From positions 24,151,001 through 24,215,000 of the forward strand of contig NC_064842.1 in assembly GCF_024166365.1 (NCBI RefSeq): DNA of 64,000 bases, in the 5' to 3' direction. The notes under the pieces are model-generated. The model saw nothing but the letters and a program-made list of their open reading frames with translations, was not told the origin of the DNA and ran no database searches. The stretch is from Elephas maximus indicus (lineage: Eukaryota > Chordata > Mammalia > Proboscidea > Elephantidae). The translations under genes and the position numbers were made by a program. Positions 11,111 through 22,921 of the stretch are shown here, piece by piece; the stretch's first letter is position 1; each line of letters opens with the position of its first letter.

Positions 11111-11280
11111 GTAAAATGGTGTAGTGGTTAAGTGCTATGGCTGCTAACCAAAAGGTTGGCAGTTTGAATCCACTAGGCACTCCTTGGAAACTCAATGGGG
11201 CAGTTGTACTCTGTCCTACAGGGTCACTGTAAGTTGGAAATGAATAGATGGCAACGGGTTTGGTTTTGTTTTTTTTTGTA
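11111..11280 (+). mobile_element. AfroSINE, short form (first of a pair)
   Basis: Reads GTGTAGTGGTTAAGTGCTAT, CTCCTTGGAAACTC, then GGCAACGGGTTTGGTTTTG. Confidence 0.9.
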
Positions 11281-11440
11281 TAGCCCAGTGGTTAAGAGAT
11301 ATGGCTGCTAACAAAAAGGTTGGCAGTTCAAATCTACAAGCCACTCCTTGGAAAACCTATGAGGCAGTTATACTCTGTTCTATAGGATCTCTATGAGTCA
11401 GAATTGACTCAACGGCAAGTTTGGTTTTTTTGTTTGTTTT
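11281..11440 (+). mobile_element. AfroSINE, short form (second of a pair)
   Basis: Starts directly at the end of the first copy: TAGCCCAGTGGTTAAGAGAT, GTTCAAATCT, GAGTCAGAATTGACTCAACG, T-rich end. Confidence 0.9.
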
Positions 11441-12063
11441 ACAGCCTAATCAAGTTGATATTCCTAGGAGTGGGATTGTTGGATTGCATATTTCTATTTC
11501 TAGCTTTATAAGAAGGTTCCATGTCATTTTCCATCGTGGTTGTACCATTTTACATTCCTGTTAGCAATGCATAAGTGTTCCAGTCTCTCTGCAACCTCTC
11601 CAACATTTTTATGTCCTGTTTTTTTCATTAGTGCCGGTAATGTCAGGGTGAGATGGTCTCTCATTGTAGTTTTAATTTGCATTTCTCTAACAGCTAATGA
11701 TAGCGAGCAGTTCTTAAAGTACCCGTGAACCACCTGAATGGCTTCTTTGGTGAAGTGTCTGTTCATATTCTTTGCCCATTTTTTAATTGGGCTATTTGTC
11801 TTTTTGTAGTTGAGATATTGAAGTATTCAATAGATTTTAGAGATGAGACCCTTGTCAGATATGTCATAGCCAAAATTTTTTTCCCACTCTGTATGTTCTC
11901 TTTCTACTCTTTTGGTGTAGTCTTCGATGAGCATAAGTGTTTAATTTTTAGGAGTTCCCAGTAATCCAGTTTATCTTCTAGTGTTTATGCATTGTTAGTC
12001 ATGGTTGCAGCATTTCATATATTAGGTCAAGTTGGTTAATTATGTTGCTGTAATTTTCCATAT

Positions 12064-12220
12064 GGAAAGCCTGGTGGCATAGTGGTTAAAAGCTATGGCT
12101 GGTAACCAAAAGGTTGGCAGTTTCAGTCTACCAGGTGCTCCTTGGAAACCGAACTGGGCAGTTCTACTCTGTCCTATAGGGTTGCTATGAGTTGGAATTA
12201 ACTCAATGGCAGCAGGTAAA
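12064..12220 (+). mobile_element. AfroSINE, short form, inside L1
   Basis: Complete head to tail; the host word TTTTCCATAT at 12054-12063 is repeated as TCTTCCATAT at 12221-12230, a target duplication with one mismatch. Confidence 0.92.
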
Positions 12221-12749
12221 TCTTCCATATATTTACTGTTTTTTTGCCTACTTATTCTATCAGTTGGAGAGTTGTTTTAAAATTTTCAACTATATTTATG
12301 AATGTGTCTACTTCTATTGTTTTGAAGCTATTTTATTGTGTGCACATAAAGTTAGGATTTTTGTATCATCCTGTTGAATTTACTTTTTTATTCCAACAAA
12401 ATATTCCTCTTTATTTGTATCTGGTATTACTTCTTTGCTATAAGTCTACTTTGTTTCATAGTTATATAATTGCATGGCTTTCTTTTGGTTAATGTACGCA
12501 GAGTATATCTTTTTCTATATTTTTATTTTCAACCTTTGTCAATCTGTATGTGCTACTTGTAAACAGCATGTAATTGAGTCTTACTTTTTATTTCTATCTG
12601 ATAATCTTTGCTGTTAATTAGTCCATTTATATTTAATATAATTGCTGATTTAATTTTATTTATGTCTACCACCTTAAGAATTTATTATATTTGATCCATC
12701 TGTTTCTTATTCCTTTATTTCTTCTTTTATTTTTTTTTTGGATTAATTA

Positions 12750-12800
12750 TTCTTATGAGTTGGAATTGACTTGATGGCAACTGACGACAGCAACAACAAA
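12750..12800 (+). mobile_element. RTE 3' tail fragment
   Basis: Only the last 50 bp of the RTE end are present (GAGTTGGAATTGACTTGATG then CAACTGACGACAGCAACAA). Confidence 0.7.
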
Positions 12801-12964
12801 GATTTTAGTAATATCTGTATCATCTCTATCCACAATAAAATTATTATTATTTGTTTGGTGGCTATGCTTGAGATTTGCTTTTCCTGTTTTTAATTTTTTT
12901 TTGGATGAATTATTTTTAGAATTCATTTTTTTCTGTATTAGCTTTTAGTTCTCTATATATACGT

Positions 12965-13012
12965 ATAAACCAAACCTATTGCTGTCAAGTCGATTTTTAC
13001 TCATAAAGACAC
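12965..13012 (-). mobile_element. AfroSINE 3' tail fragment
   Basis: The minus strand reads GAGTAAAAATCGACTTGACA and ends in GGTTTGGTTTAT, the SINE tail only. Confidence 0.65.
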
Positions 13013-13085
13013 ATAATTATTTTAATTTGATTGGTGGCTACCCTAGTGATTCAATATTTTACACAGACTTAAAAAATTTATAATA

Positions 13086-13261
13086 ACCAAAAAAAAAAAA
13101 AAAACCTTTTGGCATTGAGTCAATTCCGACTCAGAGCAACCATACAGGACAGAGCAGAACTGTCCTATAGAGTTTCCATTGAGCACCTGGTGGATTTGAA
13201 CTGGCAGCCTTTTGGTTACCAGCCATAGCACTTAAGCACTACACCACCAGGTTTTCCTGAC
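13086..13261 (-). mobile_element. AfroSINE, short form
   Basis: A complete copy with an A-run at its left (3') edge. TTATAATA is duplicated at 13078-13085 and 13262-13269. Confidence 0.93.
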
Positions 13262-13269
13262 TTATAATA

Positions 13270-14285
13270 GCGTAGCTTAAATTAGTACTTTTACCTCTTC
13301 TAAGCAACCCTCAAACCCTACGGCTTATTAAATTCATTTCCCTCTCCTGCCCTTTGAACTTGTACTGTCACATGTTTTACTCTTGCATATGTTTTAAAGT
13401 CCACACAATATTATTATGATTATTTTTTAAAGTTAATATTTACTCATATTCATCTATATGCTCGATATTTTGGTCCTCTTCATTCCTTTCTTCAATTCTC
13501 TGCTTTCAACTAGAAAAAAGTTTCTGCAGCCTAAGGAATTCCAGTTCTTGTCACGCTGAGCTACTGGCGATTTGATCTCCAGGTTTTGTGGGACATAGTT
13601 TTCCACTGTGGATCACTGTTTAGAAAACCCTGATTCATAACAAAAAAATGAGTCTAATGGTGGGCATTTTAGGCAATCTAGGACACTATTGGATAAGTAT
13701 TTTGAATTAAGTAGGAATTTAATCACTTATCAAATCACTTTGGTATGGTTAATAGGCTGCTTTATCTACGTGTACAGTAGTCAAATATATTGGTCATGGT
13801 TTGTTTTAATAGTAATTAAATTAATAGTTTTGTTTAAGGTTTGATACCTTTAACCCTTATATAAATATTGATTTATTTAGCTGCCTTTGTTTGGTGATCT
13901 TAAATAGGGTACATGGCTTACAGCAGATACTCAATAAATATTTGCAGAATGAATGACCATGAAAAGGGGTTTTAAAATTAACAGTAAGTAAATGTGGCAA
14001 CCTAAAGATAAATATAAGCACATTTCATCACTTGTCAGTTCCTCAAACACCATTTTGATAAGCAAGGGTTCCTGATAGGCAAAACTGACATCCACTACAA
14101 TAGCCAAATGTTGAGTAAAGATGAAACATTAGCCCTAAACCACATATTTTCTGGTTATGACTGCAAAGGAGATGTTGGAGAAAAACTTTGAACATGTAAG
14201 ATTTTAGCTTTCTGTATCATGACAAAAATCCTTCTATTTGATTTTGATTGATCAGAAGTGCATCAATATTACATAATTAGAAGCC
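13270..14285. other. Mostly unassigned; L2/MIR-type tail at 13895-13955
   Basis: CTCAATAAATATTTGCAGAATGAATGA resembles the 3' end of L2 or MIR on the plus strand. The rest shows nothing I can name. Confidence 0.4.
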
Positions 14286-14508
14286 ATTGTTGTTGTTGTT
14301 AGTTGCTGTCGAGTAGATTCTTACTCAGGGAGGCCCCATATGTACAGAGCAGAATTGCTCCATAGGGTTTTCAAAGCTGTGACCTTTCAGAAGCAGATCG
14401 TCAGGACTTCCCTCTTGAGGTGCCTCTGGGTTGGTATGAATGCCATGAACACCCAACCTCTTGACTAGTAGTTGAACACTTACTTAGCCATTTGTGCCAC
14501 TCAGGTAT
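14286..14508 (-). mobile_element. AfroSINE, long form
   Basis: Left edge TTGTTGTTGTTGTTAGTTGC, body CTTTCAGAAGCAGATCGTCA, head at right (GTGCCACTCAGGTATC). The 3' end carries the RTE-like TTGTTGTTAG tail. Confidence 0.88.
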
Positions 14509-15291
14509 CTAGAAAAAATTTGAAACCCCAAACTAACTGCTATCAAAATGGAAATGAGTATATTTACAGAAAATGATCACAGATAAATAATGTCATAAAT
14601 TGAAATCTCTGAAGGAAAAAATTATATTTAGAAAACTTGTAATTGTCAGAGGTACTCTTCATTTACACTTGCGTTTACATTCAGATAATAGTGTGTCATG
14701 TTAAGATATAGTTCGTTTCATTGATCTAAGCTAGATTTTCAAAATTCAATCCAGGGTGCCATCTTTATGGTAAACACAAATATATAATGTGACTTATTAA
14801 TATAGAGATGCATAAAACACAAAGGTGTACTCATTTATTACTGTACTAAAGGACAGTTTCTTGACTTCAAATAGCTTTTCTTTTATTAAGTTAATTCATT
14901 TGGTTTTCCACTGAGTACAAAATTATGTAAAGAGAATTTTTTTTCTGAAAACGTTAGCTTTACTTTAACTTCAAAAATAACTATCTTTTGTTTGAGGAAT
15001 TTATTATCCCTCAACTCTAGTGGCAAAATGACTCAAATTCAAGCCTCAAATATCATATTTCGTTAAATCTAAGTCATCATCAGTTAAAAGAATATTTTAT
15101 ATGCCATGATAAAAGAAAGAATCCTCCAATTCTTTAACCTAATGCTTCTTTTGTTTTAAACAAACTTTTTATTTTAGACAGCTTTAGATGTATAAAACCC
15201 AATGCTTTTCAACCACTAAAATTGTTATTGTACATTTAGTGAAAGAGCTCTTGGAGACTTTAGAGATGGATTTTTACTATGCACCCTCCTT
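14509..15291. other. No recognised feature
   Basis: AT-rich sequence; no gene or repeat seen. Confidence 0.5.
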
Positions 15292-15300
15292 ATGCGTAAA

Positions 15301-15468
15301 TGGAGCCCTGGTGGTACAGTGGTTACGAGCTTGACTGCTAACCAAAAAATCAGCAGCTCCAATCCACCAGCTGCTCCTTGGAAACCCTATGGGGCAGTTC
15401 TACTCTGTCTTATAGGGTCGCTATGAGTTGGAATTGACTCGACGTCAATGGGTCCAGTCTTTGGTTCC
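15301..15468 (+). mobile_element. AfroSINE, short form
   Basis: TGGAGCCCTGGTGGTACAGT head to GACTCGACGTCAATGGG tail. Target duplication ATGCGTAAA (15292-15300) and ATGCATAAA (15469-15477). Confidence 0.95.
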
Positions 15469-15477
15469 ATGCATAAA

Positions 15478-16685
15478 TAAAAGAGAAAATACAAGCAAAA
15501 TAAATTGTTGAAGACATTCCCAAAGCTTGTCTATCTTCAGTGTCCAACTTTTCTGGACCACAGTCACTGATGTCCATTTTTTATTTTCTCTGCTCTCTGT
15601 GCTGCCTTGGTGTTGCAACAACTCTAAACTGCATGTCCCACTCTCATTGCTGAGATTTTCTTCCCAGTTTATACTCATTCTGCAAGCTTTACTGTTAGCC
15701 CTTTCTTGATTTTATCAGGTGTCAAAAAAGATTTCAGTCAACTAGAACACTTACTCCTTTCTCCAATGGTCCTTGAATGCTTTGGTGGCTTAGACATCAG
15801 GTGGTTGCCATTATTCAAGCAGGCCAACTCACATTCACAGGCAATGATAACCAGGTCACAGCTGGCACCTGGCCAACAGCATTTTTAAGATTCAAGACAA
15901 TTTTAGGTATGTGTGAAGCTGTGAAAAAATATGAATCATAGAATTAATTCAATACAATAATTCATTCTTCATCTCATTCAATACAATCAAAAAGACAGCC
16001 CCTACCTAGATTGGGCTGAGGAAAATGTAAAACAATGAAACACACATATAATTTTATAATCTTATTTTAATATTAGGGAGGGAAGTGATTTAAATGAAAG
16101 TTTTCATACATTTTGAAATCATAGAATCTTTTACAATAAAGAAAAAGGCATCATTTTGCACTAGCTGAAACCCAGCACCATGCAGTCAGGGGCAGACAGG
16201 GCTTGCAGGGCAAGTGACTGAGACCTAGAAAGATTAATGTAAGCCAAGAGCACTTGATGATGAAGGGTGCAGCCAGCAGGGTAAGCCTACATATTTGTTG
16301 TCAGATGAGGACAAGGGTCAACTATGGGTATTACACAGACAAACAGCAAGGGGTCAGAACCCAGACAGAAATTTGCTAGCCTTGGATCAGAAGCTAGACA
16401 GTGAGACCGGTCAACAGGCGTGGGGACTCAGTGGTGGACACTAATCAAATGCCTTCTGAAACCGAGGCTTCTATATCTCATGCCCAGGGCACAGCCAGTT
16501 CCAATTCTATGACTCAGCACTCTCAAGTCTCATCTCCATTTGCACAGAGCATTTTGTCCCCACCAGACTTCGTTAGTAGGCCTTCCCATCAGTCCCAACT
16601 AGGGTTATACTGAATTCGAGTATTACCTAAAGAACACTGCATGGTATGTGTGGAGGAAGTGAAAGGGAGAAATGACAGAAATGGG
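15478..16685. other. No recognised feature
   Basis: No repeat family or gene identified; the several 60-77 codon frames lack protein-family signals. Confidence 0.45.
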
Positions 16686-16689
16686 TTAA

Positions 16690-16852
16690 AAAAACACCCA
16701 AACTCACTGCCGTGGAGTCGATTCCAATTCATGACGACCCTATAGGACAGAGTAGAACGGCCCCATAGAGTTTCCAAGGAGTGCCTGGAGGATTTGAACT
16801 GCCCACCCTTTGGTTAGCAGCCATAGCACTTAACCACTAAGCCACCAGGGTT
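16690..16852 (-). mobile_element. AfroSINE, short form
   Basis: Complete copy: GCCGTGGAGTCGATTCC (tail), CCTATAGGACAGAGTAGAAC, GAGCCACCAGGG-type head at the right edge. Confidence 0.92.
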
Positions 16853-16914
16853 CAAGAAAGCTAAAAAGATCCACTAACAAATAATGTATGATTTCTTTAT
16901 GGAAGAAGTGCTAA

Positions 16915-17325
16915 AAGCCACTTTGGGATTTAGAGTCAGAGAGACCAATATTTGTATTCTAGGTCAACCATTTTATAATTGTGTGATTCTTCTGCAAATA
17001 ACTTCTCTGAGCTTTGATTTCCCTTAAGTAGATTGTAGAAGGAAACCCAACAGTGTAGTGAATAAGCACTTTGCTGCTAACAGAAAGGTCAGTGGTTCGA
17101 ATCCACCAGCCACTGTGCAGGAGTGCAGGAGAAAGACGTGGCAGTCTGCTTCCATAAAGATTACAGCCTTGGAAACCCTATGGAGCAGTTCTACTCTGTC
17201 CTATAGGGTTGCTGTGAATCAGAATCAGCTCGAGGGCAATGGGTTTTTTTTTTTTTTTTTTTAAGGATTGTAGAGGAAATTTCTTAGCATAGGATCTTGC
17301 CCAAAGCAAGCATTCAACAAAATGA
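16915..17325 (+). mobile_element. MIR SINE, split by an AfroSINE
   Basis: 16915-17030 fits the MIR head and core (GAGTCAGAGAGACC, TAACTTCTCTGAGCTTTGAT). 17274-17325 fits the MIR tail (GCAAGCATTCAACAAAATG). The AfroSINE at 17040-17264 sits between them. Confidence 0.65.
17040..17264 (+). mobile_element. AfroSINE, long form, inside MIR
   Basis: A head with GTTCGAATCC (a perfect box B match), body GTGGCAGTCTGCTTCC, and an 18-base T-run end. Target duplication GATTGTAGA at 17031-17039 and 17265-17273. Confidence 0.93.
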
Positions 17326-17632
17326 TCATTAGACTATATATATATCATTGATTCAAGTATACCTATGCATTTTTGAGGATTCTTCTATGAAAAAACTGGG
17401 GCTTATGCTAAGATGAACTTCTAAGGATTTAGGAGGCTCAAATGGCCTTTGAGAATATACTGGGCATCCAAACCTAATGTCACGTGTTATTTGAATTATC
17501 TAAGAAATCTATATACATTTATGTTATAAATCAGACAGCTACTGTGTAACCTAGGTTTGTAATGCAATATTCATATATAAAGTCAACTTCGTAATTAAAT
17601 AGGTATTTTTAAATTATTATTCCCTGGGTTGG

Positions 17633-18560
17633 TCAGAAAAAGTATGCAACGGGATTGTATTCTTTCACCATACTCATTAAATCTGTATGCTGAGCAAATT
17701 ATCTGAGCAGCTGGATTATGTGAAGAACACAGCATCAGGACTGGCGGAGGACTCATTAACAACCTTCGATATGCAGATGACACTACCTTGCTTGCTGAAA
17801 GTGAAGAGGACTTGAAACACTTATGGATGAAATCAAAGACCACAGCCTTCAATATGGGTTACTACACCTGAGTATAGAGAAGACAATAATGCTCGCAACT
17901 GGCCCAATAAGCAACATCATGATAAACAGAAAAAAAAGATTGAAATTCTCAAGGATTTCATTTTACTTGGATTAACAATCAACAGCCATGGAAGCAGCAG
18001 TCAAGAAATCAAAAAACGCATTGCATTGGGCAAATCTGCTGCAAAAGACCTCTTTAAAGTGTTAAAAAGCAAAGATGTCACTTCGATGACTAAGGTGTAC
18101 CTGACCCATGCCATGGTATTTTCAATTGCCTCATATGCATGTGAACGCTGGGCAATGAGTAAGGAAAACTGAAGAATTGGTACCTTTGAGTCATGGTGTT
18201 GTCAAAGAATATTGACTATACCATGTACTGCCAGAAGAATGAACAAATCTGTCTTAGAAGAATTACAGCCAGAATGCTCCTTAGAAGTGAGGATGGAGAG
18301 ACTTTGTCTCACGTACTTTGGACATGTTATCAAGAGGGATCACACTCCAGAGAAGGACATAACCCTTGGTAAAAGAGAGGGTCAGTGAAAAAGAGGGAGA
18401 CCCTTAATAAGATAGATTGACACAGTGGCTGCAACAAGGGGCTCAAACATAGCAACCATTGCGAGGATGGTGCAGGACTTGGCAGTGTTATGTTCTGTTG
18501 TACATAGGGCCACTGGGAGCTGGAAACAACTTGACAGCACCTAACAACAGCAACAACATT
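17633..18560 (+). mobile_element. RTE LINE 3' part with YADD block
   Basis: 5'-truncated copy starting in the RT domain (GTATTCTTTCACCATACTC), with the catalytic Y-A-D-D codons at 17771-17782, continuing to the tail CAGCACCTAACAACAGCAAC. The frame is broken by stops and shifts. Confidence 0.9.
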
Positions 18561-18890
18561 CCTGGGTAGCACAGATGGTTAGGTGCTTGGCTACTAACTT
18601 ATAGATTGACAGTTTGAATCGACCTAGAGTTTCCTAGGAAGAAAGGCCTGGCAATCTTCCACCGAGTCAATTCTGACTCATAGCAACCCTATAGGACAGA
18701 GTAGAACTGACCTATAGGTTTTCCAAGGAGCAGCTGGTGGATTTGAGCTGCTGACTTTTTGGTTAGCAGCCTGAGCTCTTAACCACTGAGCCACCAGGGC
18801 TCCAGAAGATCGTAGACATTGACAATCCTATGGAGCACAGTTCTACTCTGACACATATCTGGTTGCCTCAAGTCAAAATTGATTAGATCA
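18561..18890 (+). mobile_element. AfroSINE, long form, split by another SINE
   Basis: The first part, 18561-18658 (CCTGGGTAGCACAGATGG to CCTGGCAATCTT), and second part, 18804-18890 (GACAATCCTATGGAGCACAG), flank an inverted short copy. It directly follows the RTE tail. Confidence 0.88.
18659..18803 (-). mobile_element. AfroSINE, short form, inside a long-form copy
   Basis: Nearly complete minus-strand copy: CCGAGTCAATTCTGACTCAT at left to GAGCCACCAGGGCTCC at right. Confidence 0.92.
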
Positions 18891-19065
18891 TTATTTTCTT
18901 ACACAGGCTGAGAAGACCCCATCTGCCCTTAAGTTCCTCTTTCATATCCAGATGATGGCGTTTCTTGAGTTCCATCCTTAGCAATAAATATTAAAGACTT
19001 CTCTTTTAAAGTGCAGATATCTGTCTTTCTCGGGCAGATGGGGGAATGAATGACATATTACCAAT

Positions 19066-19605
19066 TATGTAGTAAGTAGAATAATGGTCTCCCAAAGACA
19101 TCCATGTCTTTACCCCTGGAATTTGTGACTGTTACCTTACATATCATATGGGAATTTACAGATGTTATTAAGTCAAGGATCTTGAAATAGGGATATTATC
19201 CTGGCTTATCTGGGTGCTATGAGTTGGACTTGACTCGAGGGCAATGGGTTTGGTTTGGTTTTTATCTGGGTGGGTCCAAGGTAACACAAAGATTCTAATA
19301 AAAAAAGAAGGGAAGCAGGTGAGTCAGAGGCAGAGAAGGAGATGTGAAAGGCAGAAGCAGAGGTTGGAGTGAGGTGACTGCTGGCTTTGAAAATGGTGGC
19401 CTCCATAAACAGGAAAGGCAAAGAAACAAACTCTCCCTAAAAGCCTACAGGAGGAACACAATCCTGCTGACTTCATTTTAGCAGAGTGAGGCTCATTTTG
19501 GATTTCTGACCTTCAGAACTGTGAGTCAAAGAAAAAAAAATTCTGTTGTTTTAAGCCATGAAACTTGTGGTAATTAATTAGAGCAATAATAGGGAACTAA
19601 TTCAC
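19066..19605 (+). mobile_element. MLT1-like (ERVL-MaLR) LTR with a SINE tail inserted
   Basis: AATGGTCTCCCAAAGACATC near the start and TTCTGTTGTTTTAAGCCATG then GGGAACTAATTCA at the end are typical of MLT1 LTRs. Ancient solo LTR; the left border is approximate. Confidence 0.6.
19215..19261 (+). mobile_element. 5'-truncated AfroSINE tail
   Basis: Only the last 47 bp (TGCTATGAGTTGGACTTGAC then GGCAATGGGTTTGG). TTATCTGGG is duplicated at 19206-19214 and 19262-19270, so it integrated as a truncated copy. Confidence 0.85.
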
Positions 19606-20885
19606 CACTCATACTTTGTTATGAAGTAATTTGGTAGATGCTTTCTTCCAGCTCAGTACACATCTGGAAAAAGAAGTATGTGGGAAAAAAGGCAGAAGAA
19701 GAAGAAAAAAAGGAGAAGGAGAAGAAAGAAAAAGCAGTGTGTGAATATGAACTTGACTTATTTTTACATTTTTTTCTTGTCTAGTAATGATGACATAAAA
19801 CTACCAGATTAAATGTATGTATATATAGACATATGACATCTTACTTTGATTTTAGGGGTTTCTCTTATCCACGAGACCAAAAATTAATTGTAAAAACCCA
19901 ACCCCAAACTGCAAGAGTATCAACTTGTTTTTTCACCAGGAACTGCTCTGCAGCATTGTCAATTTGTCTTTTCCACTAGAAAAGGGTAGTCAATAACAAA
20001 CCCATTAATTTGTGATGTAATGAAAAAGACTGTGCTTCCTTAATTTTAATTTCAAGAGGTCTCATAGCTACAAATGGATAAAGAGCCAACGTTTCAGGAG
20101 CTGCTTCCTAATGCTAACTCAGTAACCGTTAAATACTTGGTCACCGTGGAAACTTGTATTCAGCAAGAAAAAAATATTTAAGCTTCTGTGAAATCTCCAA
20201 TCCTTGGGAGTGTTTTTTATCCTTGAAAGGAGATGCACACATGCTCCTTCAATTCGCAAACTGTTTATTAAATCACGAAATAATCAACTATTATATTATT
20301 GTTTTAGGTGATTCAAAGGTTTATTTTTTAAACAATTGTTACTAGCCTACTTGGAGCCTTTTATTTTAAAAAACAAAATGATCTTCTTGCATGCATATCA
20401 AATAAATCTTATGTTTTAATCTCTTTGTGTTTTGATTATTTTTCACCAAATGAAACAAAGAAGACAAGAGCAAGCCTTAAAAAAAGAAAAGAAAAGAAAA
20501 GAAAGGGCCCATTTCAAACGATGAGGGTTAAGCAGCATCCTCATCTGGGCTAAGCCCCGCTTGAAAGGATCCATCTTGGCTGATGTATCCTTTTTATTTC
20601 ATTTTGGGTTTCAAGGCATTAAAATTATAGCTTTTCTTTGTTCATGGAAAAACAAATTTTAATTGAATGGACTTTACTTTTTCAGATAGAAGAAAAAAAT
20701 GTGTGATTCACACGCATTCCTCTACAAACAAGCAAGTCTAGGAATGTTGAGTCAATGGTAATGAAATACTTGGAAGATCAAGTCTCAGCTGGATGGGAAG
20801 TGTGGTCAATACCCTAGATGACTGAGTTTGGGGAGATTTCATTGTGACGCATTTCTGGAATCTGCTGCCTGAAGTTATGGCGTTG
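19606..20885. other. No recognised gene; short simple repeats
   Basis: GAA-rich tract at 19695-19735 and AAAAG-type tract at 20478-20502. Otherwise unassigned. Confidence 0.5.
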
Positions 20886-22245
20886 CAGTTGTTGTTAGGT
20901 ACTTTCAAGACCTTCTGACTCACAGTTACCTTACTTACAACAGAAGGAAACACTGCCCTGTCCTGTGCCATCCTCACAGTCATAACTATGCTTCAGCCCA
21001 TCCTTGTAGACACTGTGTTAGTCCATCTTGAGGGTCTTCCTCTCTTTCCTTGACCGTTTACTTTACCAAGCATGTTGTCCTTCTCCAGAGCCTGGTCCTT
21101 CCTGATAACATGTCCAAAGTATGTGAAATGAAGTCTTGTTGTCCCCGCTTCTCGGAAGCATCCTGGCTGTACTTCTTCCAAGACATTTTTTGTTTTTTCT
21201 GGCAGTTCATGGTATATTCAATATTCTTCACCAACATCATAATTCAAAGGTGTCAATTCTTCTTCAGTTTTTCTTATTCATTGTCCAGCTTTCACATGCA
21301 TATGAGGCGATTGAAAATACTGTGGTTTGGATCAGGCACACCTTAGTCTTCAAAGGGACATCTTTGCTTTTTAACACTTTAAAGAGGTCTTTTGTAGCAC
21401 ATTTGCCCAATGCAATGAATCTTTTGATTTCTTGTGTGCTGCTTCCACAGATGCTGACTGTGGATCCAAGTAAAATGAAATCCTTGACAAGTTCAATTTT
21501 TTCTCTGTTTATCACGAAGTTGCTTATTGGTCCTTTTGTGAGAATTTTTTTTTTTTTTTTTATGTGGAGGTACAATCCATACAGATGGCTATAGTCTTTG
21601 ATCTTCATCAATAAGTGTTTTGAGTCCTCTTCACTTTTAGCAAGCAAGGTTGTGTCATCTTCATATCTCAGGTTGTTAATGAGTCTTCCCCCAATCCTGA
21701 TGCCATGTTCTCCATATAGTCCAGCTTCTCAGAGTATTTGCTCAGCATACAGACGGTAAAAGGATACAACCCTGGCACACATCTTTTCTAATTTTAAACC
21801 ATGCAGTATCCCCTTGTTCTGTTCAAATGAGGTCTATGTACAGGTCCTTCATGAGCACAATTAAGTATTCTGGAATTCCTGTTCTTTGCATTGTTATCCA
21901 TAATTTGTTATGATCCCCACACTTGAATACCTTTGCATAGTTAATAAAACACAGATAAACACCTTTCTGATATTCTCTGCTTTTTGCCAAGATCCATCTG
22001 ACACCAGCAATGATATTCCTCTTTCCACATCCTCTTCTGAATCAGGCTTGAATTTCTGGCAGTTCCCTGTTGATACAGTGCTGCAATCAATTTTTAACTA
22101 TCTTCAGCAAAATTTTACTTGTGTGCTATATTAATGATATTGTTTGATACTTGCTGCATTCTGTTGCACCACCTTTGGAATGGGCACCACTATGGATCTC
22201 TTCCAGCCAGTTGGCCAGGTAGCTGTCTTCCAAATTTCCAGGAGA
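20886..22245 (-). mobile_element. RTE LINE, 5'-truncated, about 1.35 kb
   Basis: The reverse complement reads RT domain to tail. The protein frame 21264-21647 holds ILTKGPISN, LLGSTVSICG, ALGKCATKDLFKVLKSKDVP and SIASYACESWTMN; the left edge is the TTGTTGTTAGGTAC tail. It carries stops and a T-run expansion at 21545-21560. Confidence 0.92.
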
Positions 22246-22750
22246 AGGGAATTATCCTTTGGAGTGGGTCCTTATAAACATAAGAGGAAAGTGTGGAATA
22301 CGACTGGTGTTTACAGTGATTACTATTGGTTTAGATGTTGAACTAGCAGCAAGCTAGAATGGCTGTCAGGCAGGAAAAATAAAGCAACAATTTGGTGACT
22401 TACTGAATAGTATAAAGTTTAAAGGATGAAAGGAAAAAGTAGTATCAAAACAGAAGTTTAAACAATGTTGTAAAAGGGAATAACTTCAGGTTTTTATGGC
22501 TGATATAGAAACAACTACATCAAATAATATATACTTATGTTTATACGAACTGGCATTAATATATGATAACAAATGACTCTATATGAACATTTTATACAGT
22601 GATACAGAAATCTTCCATATATGAACACATTTCAACATAAAATCTTGAAATGAATATAAAACTTTGTTTGGAGAGCCTAAACATATATACAGAGCATTAA
22701 AAAATTCATATCATTATCAAATAAATGATACTAAATATCTCCTAAGCTTT
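22246..22750. other. No recognised feature
   Basis: AT-rich; no gene or repeat seen. Confidence 0.5.
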
Positions 22751-22751
22751 C

Positions 22752-22921
22752 AATGGAGCCCTGGTAGTGCAGTGGTTAAGAGCTACAGCTGCCAACGAAA
22801 GTTCAGCAGTTTGAATGCACCAGCCACTCCTTGGAAACCCAATGGAGCAGTTCTTTTCTGTTCTATAGGGTTGCTATGAGTCAGAATAGACTGGATGGCA
22901 ATGGTTTTTTTTTTTTTTTAA
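22752..22921 (+). mobile_element. AfroSINE, short form
   Basis: TGGAGCCCTGGTAGTGCAGT head, CTCCTTGGAAACCC, GAGTCAGAATAGACTGGATG, T-run end. Confidence 0.93.

Larger units (their letters stand above)
10703..11460 (-). mobile_element. LTR-like element holding two AfroSINEs
   Basis: The left edge GGTTCCACCAGAGGAACAGA and the right end CAGCCTAATCAAGTTGATA match the two ends of the repeat family also seen at 57421-58012. The interior is interrupted at 11111-11440 by a head-to-tail SINE pair. It is an ancient fossil; LTR nature is likely but the family name is uncertain. Confidence 0.55.
11461..12950 (-). mobile_element. L1 ORF2 fragments, antisense, with SINE and RTE tail insertions
   Basis: 11461-12040 is the ORF2 3' region (GGAGTGGGATTGTTGG, TAATTTGCATTTCTCTAAC) and 12221-12950 is further ORF2 (CTATCAGTTGGAGAG, CTTTCTTTTGGTTAATGTA). 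Both are on the minus strand, with a jump in L1 coordinates between them. Heavily decayed. Confidence 0.7.

Noticed and set aside
17040-17264. Good box A/box B words as a functional tRNA gene
   Set aside because: The cloverleaf does not continue; it is the tRNA-derived head of a SINE with body, T-run and target duplications.
21264-21647. 127-codon frame with clear protein similarity as a host gene
   Set aside because: It is the C-terminal part of the RTE reverse transcriptase protein in a truncated copy.
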